Shown here: positions 42,698 to 45,731 of the stretch, in pieces | Layout: every line of letters begins with the position of its first letter | Position numbering within the stretch: position 1 is the first letter of the stretch | From: Lachnospiraceae bacterium | Lineage (GTDB): Bacteria; Bacillota; Clostridia; Lachnospirales; Lachnospiraceae | DNA length: 45,731 nt | Direction of reading: 5' to 3' | Assembly: GCA_900771195.1 (NCBI GenBank) | Contig: CAAGMZ010000016.1 | Coordinates: forward strand, 1 to 45,731 | Translations under genes and position numbers: made by a program | The notes under the pieces: model-generated | The model's database searches: none | What the model was told of the DNA's origin: nothing | What the model saw: only the letters and a program-made list of their open reading frames with translations

Positions 42698-43180
42698 TTA
42701 ATTATTATGTTGATATTTGGCTTTAAACATATCAGCGACCACGGGAGGGACAAGCTTTTCCACTCCGGCGTCGTAATATGCCACTTCCTTGGCTATGGTT
42801 GAACTGAGGAACGAATATTCAAGACTGGTTGACATGAACACTGTCTCAATAGAAGGATCAATGCTCCTGTTGACCTGTGCAATCTGCATCTCACTCTCAT
42901 AATCGGAAATAACGCGCAGTCCCCTGATTATGACCTTTGCACCATTCTCTCTGGCAAAATCGATAGTCATGCCATCGAATGTCTTAACAGTAACATTGGG
43001 GATATCCTTAACAGATTCCTGAAGCATTTTAAGACGCTCATCCATTGTGAACATCGGCTTCTTGCTGTTATTGACAAGAACTCCCACAATGAGTTCGTCC
43101 ACAATACCTGCAGCTCTCTTAATAATATCAAGATGTCCAAGAGTAACCGGATCAAAACTGCCCGGATATATTGCTTTCAT
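42698..43180 (-). CDS. coaD: Phosphopantetheine adenylyltransferase
   Basis: CoaD adenylates 4'-phosphopantetheine to dephospho-CoA, the penultimate step of CoA synthesis. The 160-residue nucleotidyltransferase has the T-x-G-H motif in PGSFDPVTLGHLDII (residues 5-19), the IRGLRVISDYESEMQ segment and the YSFLSSTIAKEVA motif near 122-134. Length is typical. It is the first gene behind a strong promoter and is followed after 24 bases by thlA, so CoA supply and a pathway made of CoA thioesters appear to share a transcript. Confidence 0.96.
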   Translation of the reverse strand: MKAIYPGSFDPVTLGHLDIIKRAAGIVDELIVGVLVNNSKKPMFTMDERLKMLQESVKDIPNVTVKTFDGMTIDFARENGAKVIIRGLRVISDYESEMQIAQVNRSIDPSIETVFMSTSLEYSFLSSTIAKEVAYYDAGVEKLVPPVVADMFKAKYQHNN

Positions 43181-43289
43181 ATTGCTCCTAACCGCCCATG
43201 ATTACGGGGCTTGTGCTTTTATTCAAAAGAATGTTATTTTTTTAACAATCTTTTATGATAGAATATCCGCACTTTCAACTTACGCAAGT

Positions 43290-43318
43290 ATAATAGCATT
43301 TTCGTGTCGAAATGTCAA
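43290..43318 (-). promoter_or_regulatory. Strong sigma-A promoter of coaD and the butyrate operon
   Basis: On the minus strand: perfect -35 TTGACA (43313-43318), exactly 17 bases of spacer ending in TGC (extended -10), and -10 TATTAT (43290-43295). Transcription should start near 43283, giving a leader of about 100 bases that includes the AT-rich hairpin at 43225-43254. It is the best promoter match I found in the window. Confidence 0.85.
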
Positions 43319-43707
43319 CGAGTGTTTGTCACGCAAAAGAGGCTGTAAAAATCAGACTAAAAATGGGACAGTTTAATTTCCATTTTCAGATAGAATTTTC
43401 TACTCCTTAAATCTTATCGGTAAAATAATCCGATATTTTATCATTTATGATATCTGTCATCTTCAAAATAAGATAATCTTCACCTTATAGCTCTTTCTTA
43501 TCTTATTTTTGCAGTCTAAAATACATGTGGAATCTAAAAAAAAGATGAATTGTAAGATAGCTTAATGCTAATTTAATATTTTTATCTGACCATAACCCAA
43601 AAGTAAGAGGAATTTCACTGACTAAGGCCCGGAAAAACAGATAACAATTTCCGGTCTGCATTTTCTTATCTGAAAACGTATTTCGCCATACAGCTGTAAA
43701 ATAATTT

Positions 43708-43764
43708 CTAAGAACGCCGGTGCTTAGCGGGGTTTTTCGTGCTTAGCACCGCTACGTTCTTAGC
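43708..43764 (-). repeat. Hairpin with three direct GCTAAG(A/C)AC repeats after the DUF6935-type gene
   Basis: The outer arms CTAAGAACG (43708-43716) and CGTTCTTAG (43755-43763) are a perfect 9-bp inverted repeat, with an inner CGGTGC/GCACCG pair. A 10-base unit of the form (C/G)GT(G/T)CTTAGC occurs three times, at 43719-43728, 43738-43747 and 43755-43764. On the minus strand TAGCGG can alternatively pair with CCGCTA, so two folds compete. AAATTATTTTA follows, so it may serve as an imperfect terminator about 19 bases after the stop at 43783. Confidence 0.6.
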
Positions 43765-43782
43765 AATTGTAACTTATATCGT

Positions 43783-44274
43783 CTATGCCCAGGGATTGCT
43801 GCTCTCAGGCTGACGTATATCAGTCAGCAGGAACTGCTCCCAAAGGTACCATTTACCATCTTTGGCTTCACGAAGCTTAACCGGACGGGGGTCATCCGCA
43901 CCGCCTGAAGGTATGAACAGCTTCGCAATGCCCTGCTCATCATATGAATGAGGGTCTGATTTCACCGTTATTGTATACGGTGATGAAGGTGAATAGTCAT
44001 TGGCCGGCGTTGAGCCTTCAAAATATGAACGCGGAACATAGTCCTTGGACCTGAAGCGGTCTGAAATAAACTGTTTATCCATTCCGTTCATGGGTCTTGG
44101 TCCTCTCAGATAATCCATCATCCGGATGCAAAGCTCCTTATCCACCGGGTAAAGGCACAGTGCAACAACAGTTAACGCTGCGGTGTCAAAAGGCGTGGAA
44201 AGCGCAGCCTGAGGCAGTGCCTTGAAAGCATCAAATCTTTCAGGCACGCACATAACGCAAAAATTGTATTTCAA
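43783..44274 (-). CDS. DUF6935-type conserved protein of unknown function
   Basis: I recognise a family common in Lachnospiraceae and relatives (DUF6935 by memory). The marks are KALPQAALSTPFDTAALTV near the start, then LRGPRPMNGMDKQFISDRF, YVPRSYFEGSTPANDYSPS, and the C-terminal SGGADDPRPVKLREAKDGKW and LWEQFLLTDIR segments. The frame opens with TTG at 44274 and overlaps the upstream gene by 35 bases. ATG 44253 (MCVPERFDAF) gives a shorter start that matches what I recall of homologues better. No signal peptide or membrane helix is visible, so it should be cytoplasmic. Function is unknown. It likely shares a transcript with the lipocalin-like gene. Confidence 0.75.
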   Translation of the reverse strand: MKYNFCVMCVPERFDAFKALPQAALSTPFDTAALTVVALCLYPVDKELCIRMMDYLRGPRPMNGMDKQFISDRFRSKDYVPRSYFEGSTPANDYSPSSPYTITVKSDPHSYDEQGIAKLFIPSGGADDPRPVKLREAKDGKWYLWEQFLLTDIRQPESSNPWA

Positions 44275-44641
44275 TCATATCGTCGATTTCCTGTATTTCA
44301 ATCCACGGAGAAACCTCTTCTCCCAGAATTTCACCTTCCTGCCCGGTGTTATACAGATTTTTACCATCCTCGGTTTTCCATTCCACGGTACTAATAACAG
44401 CCATATTGTCCCGAATCTTCATTCCGCCGGCAGCCAGTTCATCAATCTGCTCCTTCGTATAGTCCGCAGGAACCGGCATCATATCTTCCACCGTGTCATC
44501 CTCATTAAACTGCGTTACGGTGTTACGGTACTTTGAAACGCTGTCCTCGTCCTCACCGTCTGCCAAAAGCTCATCAAGTGTTTTCCTGTCCGGAGAAAAA
44601 CTCAGGACCGCTTTTATTTTCCATTTGCCAACAAGATTCAT
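44240..44641 (-). CDS. Lipocalin-like small protein of unknown function
   Basis: A 133-residue acidic protein. It begins MNLVGKWKIKAVLSF, the G-x-W opening typical of lipocalin-like or calycin barrels, and continues with alternating strands (NMAVISTVEWKTEDG, EVSPWIEIQEIDDMIEIQFLR). The middle is acidic and mostly loop or helix. No signal peptide is present. AAGGAG lies 7 bases before the ATG, directly after the stop of the kinase remnant. Its end overlaps the DUF6935-type gene by up to 35 bases. The lipocalin-like call rests on the opening motif and strand pattern only. Confidence 0.6.
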   Translation of the reverse strand: MNLVGKWKIKAVLSFSPDRKTLDELLADGEDEDSVSKYRNTVTQFNEDDTVEDMMPVPADYTKEQIDELAAGGMKIRDNMAVISTVEWKTEDGKNLYNTGQEGEILGEEVSPWIEIQEIDDMIEIQFLRYVRA

Positions 44642-44658
44642 TCTAATTCTCCTTCACA

Positions 44659-44856
44659 TTACTGCTTCTGAATTATCCGGCTGCGCACGGAATATGCCCA
44701 TGCCATATACAATCCGATGTATATGAAAGAACGCAAAATTCCAATCTGTCTTGTTTGCCCATCAAACAGTCCCGGTATGCGGCATATATATGCAATAATC
44801 ACAAATACCGATACGACTATGAATGCCTGTATATTCTTTCTTTTGCTCTTAGTTAT
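44659..44856 (-). pseudogene. N-terminal remnant of a sensor histidine kinase membrane domain
   Basis: An open frame of 65 codons on the minus strand ends in TAA at 44659-44661. Its translation has two membrane-like stretches (AFIVVSVFVIIAYICRI and RSFIYIGLYMAWAYSV) ending in RSRIIQKQ, which resembles the start of a Lachnospiraceae family of membrane sensor histidine kinases. In these, RRRIIQ is followed by more membrane helices and the kinase domain. Here the stop comes right after this point. A ribosome-binding-like AGGTGA lies 7 bases before an ATA codon at 44854-44856, where an ATG would be expected. With neither a normal start nor a kinase domain, it is best read as a decayed gene. Confidence 0.5.
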
Positions 44857-44899
44857 GGCAGGTCACCTCACTTCTTCGGTGGTGTATGTCTTTAATTCA

Positions 44900-44935
44900 G
44901 AAAAAAATACCTGCGATTCGTATATCGCAGGTATT
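44900..44935 (-). terminator. Intrinsic terminator of tRNA-Leu
   Basis: A perfect 12-bp stem (44906-44917 with 44924-44935, 6-base loop) is followed on the minus strand by a T-run, the complement of the A-run at 44901-44907. It lies about 45 bases downstream of the tRNA-Leu 3' end and should end that transcript. Confidence 0.9.
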
Positions 44936-44979
44936 ACATAATCGTCTTCTCACTGTCCGTGAACTCCGGTAAAATATAG

Positions 44980-45062
44980 TGCAGGTGGTGGGACTTGAAC
45001 CCACACGATGTTGCCACCGGCAGATTTTGAGTCTGCTGCGTCTGCCATTCCGCCACACCTGC
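44980..45062 (-). tRNA. tRNA-Leu (anticodon CAA)
   Basis: On the minus strand the 83-base sequence folds as a class II tRNA. The acceptor is GCAGGTG/CACCTGC, and the anticodon stem GCAGA/TCTGC encloses loop CTCAAAA (anticodon CAA, A37). A long variable arm (CGGTGGCAACACG) follows, then T stem GTGGG/CCCAC with loop TTCAAGT. The discriminator is A; the 3' CCA is not encoded. It reads UUG codons and, with A36-A37, is a potential MiaA/MiaB substrate. It has its own promoter and terminator. Confidence 0.97.
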
Positions 45063-45072
45063 ATACCTCTGT

Positions 45073-45101
45073 ATATTAACATACCGATACCGTAAACGCA
45101 A
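45073..45101 (-). promoter_or_regulatory. Predicted tRNA-Leu promoter
   Basis: On the minus strand: TTGCGT (45096-45101), 17-base spacer ending in TGT (extended -10), and TAATAT (45073-45078). The -10 box ends about 10 bases before the tRNA 5' end, suitable for a short leader. The -35 match is weak (3 of 6). Confidence 0.5.
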
Positions 45102-45731
45102 GTTTTTTTTCTTTCCTGTTTGTGTTTTGTTTGTGTTTTCGGATGGCCGCCTGCACTTAGGAAAGAAAACAAATTACAGCTTTGGGCTTTGCGGCCTTTT
45201 GACTTTAAATTTCTTGGGCATGTTCTGATTTATACCGGATTTCTTTAAAACCGTTCATGTTTCCGATAAAAACCTATATATTCAGAACCTTATCGGAGAT
45301 TTTATACTTTTATGTATCTTTTATAATATTACCAAAATAAAAAATAGGATAAGATTTCCCATGAATCAAAATTTATCTTACAAATATGCACAGTATAATC
45401 TCAAAACCGGACTATATCCGTTAAATATTCCGATAAGAGAAGATGTATTTCCCTGCTTTATCTGAACAAAAGACCGACAGCCGTGGAATTTTCCCTGAAA
45501 TCCCGCAAAAAGTCAGATAAATAAGCCGGATATTGCTATCATTATCTTATATCCGACCGGATGACTCAAAACAGTTTCATAAACATCTGTCTCTGTCGGA
45601 TTCTTTTTTGTTTTTCTTTACATCCATCCGCTCTTATGCTATTATACTTTCACAGTCATATTCGCATTTATATGCACCGGCTGAATTCTTTAATATCTTT
45701 TTTCGGCGGTATCGCCACCAATCACTTTTTA
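45102..45731. other. Gene-free AT-rich island at the right end
   Basis: No plausible gene was found in about 630 bases. It contains a perfect 11-bp tandem repeat GTTTGTGTTTT (45118-45139), an 8-bp inverted repeat TCCGATAA/TTATCGGA (45262-45269 with 45290-45297), a further TTCCGATAAG (near 45428) and a CGGATAT/ATATCCG inverted repeat (45527-45533 with 45549-45555). It may be the edge of a regulatory region or decayed DNA beyond the contig end. Confidence 0.5.

Larger units (their letters stand above)
43181..43782. other. Gene-free AT-rich island upstream of coaD
   Basis: About 600 bases without a convincing ORF. It holds the coaD promoter (43290-43318), an AT-rich hairpin in the coaD leader (AAAAGAATGTTA 43225-43236 with its near-complement 43243-43254), a TATCGG/CCGATA inverted repeat (43415-43435), a 12-bp perfect inverted repeat (43465-43476 with 43498-43509) and a repeat-rich hairpin (43708-43764) after the DUF6935-type gene. 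No tRNA or known riboswitch was recognised. Confidence 0.6.

Noticed and set aside
44717..44941. Plus-strand ORF of 74 codons
   Set aside because: It opposes the kinase remnant and crosses the tRNA terminator; no motif or ribosome site.
44897..45172. Minus-strand ORF of 91 codons
   Set aside because: It runs through the tRNA-Leu gene and its terminator; the residues are translated tRNA.
43181..45731. CRISPR array or defence island in the gene-poor tail
   Set aside because: The repeats are short, irregular and not spaced by unique 25-40-base spacers, and no cas or defence genes are present.

Overview
The window is about 45.7 kb of chromosome from an anaerobic, spore-forming-lineage Firmicute, most likely a butyrate-producing member of the Lachnospiraceae. 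The support is a complete acetyl-CoA-to-butyryl-CoA gene set with electron-transfer flavoprotein, the YqfC/YqfD sporulation pair, the clostridial order mreBCD-PBP2-minCDE-rodA-mgsA, and an L,D-transpeptidase-type protein of a form common in that family. Genus cannot be assigned from the sequence alone. Nearly every gene is on the minus strand, so transcription runs from high to low coordinates. The first 20 bases match the end of an Illumina adapter, so the left edge is an assembly artefact.

Layout from left to right. (1) 21-2245: a tyrosine-recombinase fragment cut by the contig edge, a membrane-anchored L,D-transpeptidase-like protein that has lost its catalytic Cys, and a cytidylate-kinase-like protein. 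(2) 2324-7321: a division/envelope cluster with an HlyD-like adaptor, YggS, SepF, YlmH, LspA and an RluD-type pseudouridine synthase. (3) 7415-7627: a lone plus-strand DUF378 membrane protein, with a shared terminator after it. (4) 7677-18276: one shape-and-division cluster, radC-mreB-mreC-mreD-PBP2-minC-minD-minE-rodA-mgsA-D,D-carboxypeptidase. (5) 18418-36523: a very compact run of sixteen genes covering sporulation (yqfC, yqfD), RNA maturation (phoH, a ybeY-cytidine deaminase fusion), two flavoproteins, proline synthesis (proB, proA), dCMP deaminase, 5-formyl-THF cyclo-ligase, tRNA modification (miaB, miaA), mismatch repair (mutS, mutL) and a methionine-gamma-lyase-family enzyme. Many neighbours overlap by 1-8 bases. 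(6) 36635-43180: coaD-thl-crt-hbd-bcd-etfB-etfA, behind a near-consensus promoter and closed by a strong terminator. (7) 43181-45731: an accessory tail with two gene-poor AT-rich islands, a DUF6935-type protein overlapping a lipocalin-like protein, an N-terminal remnant of a sensor kinase and tRNA-Leu(CAA).

Functionally, most of the window is core housekeeping: cell-wall elongation and septum placement, RNA maturation and DNA repair, and the butyrate energy pathway. The butyrate genes share their promoter with coaD, a CoA-biosynthesis gene. The least ordinary items are the catalytically dead L,D-transpeptidase homologue, the YbeY-cytidine deaminase fusion, a large insertion in PBP2, intergenic hairpins inside the butyrate operon, the kinase remnant, and a repeat-rich hairpin downstream of the DUF6935-type gene. 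I found no CRISPR array, no complete mobile element and no clear new defence system.
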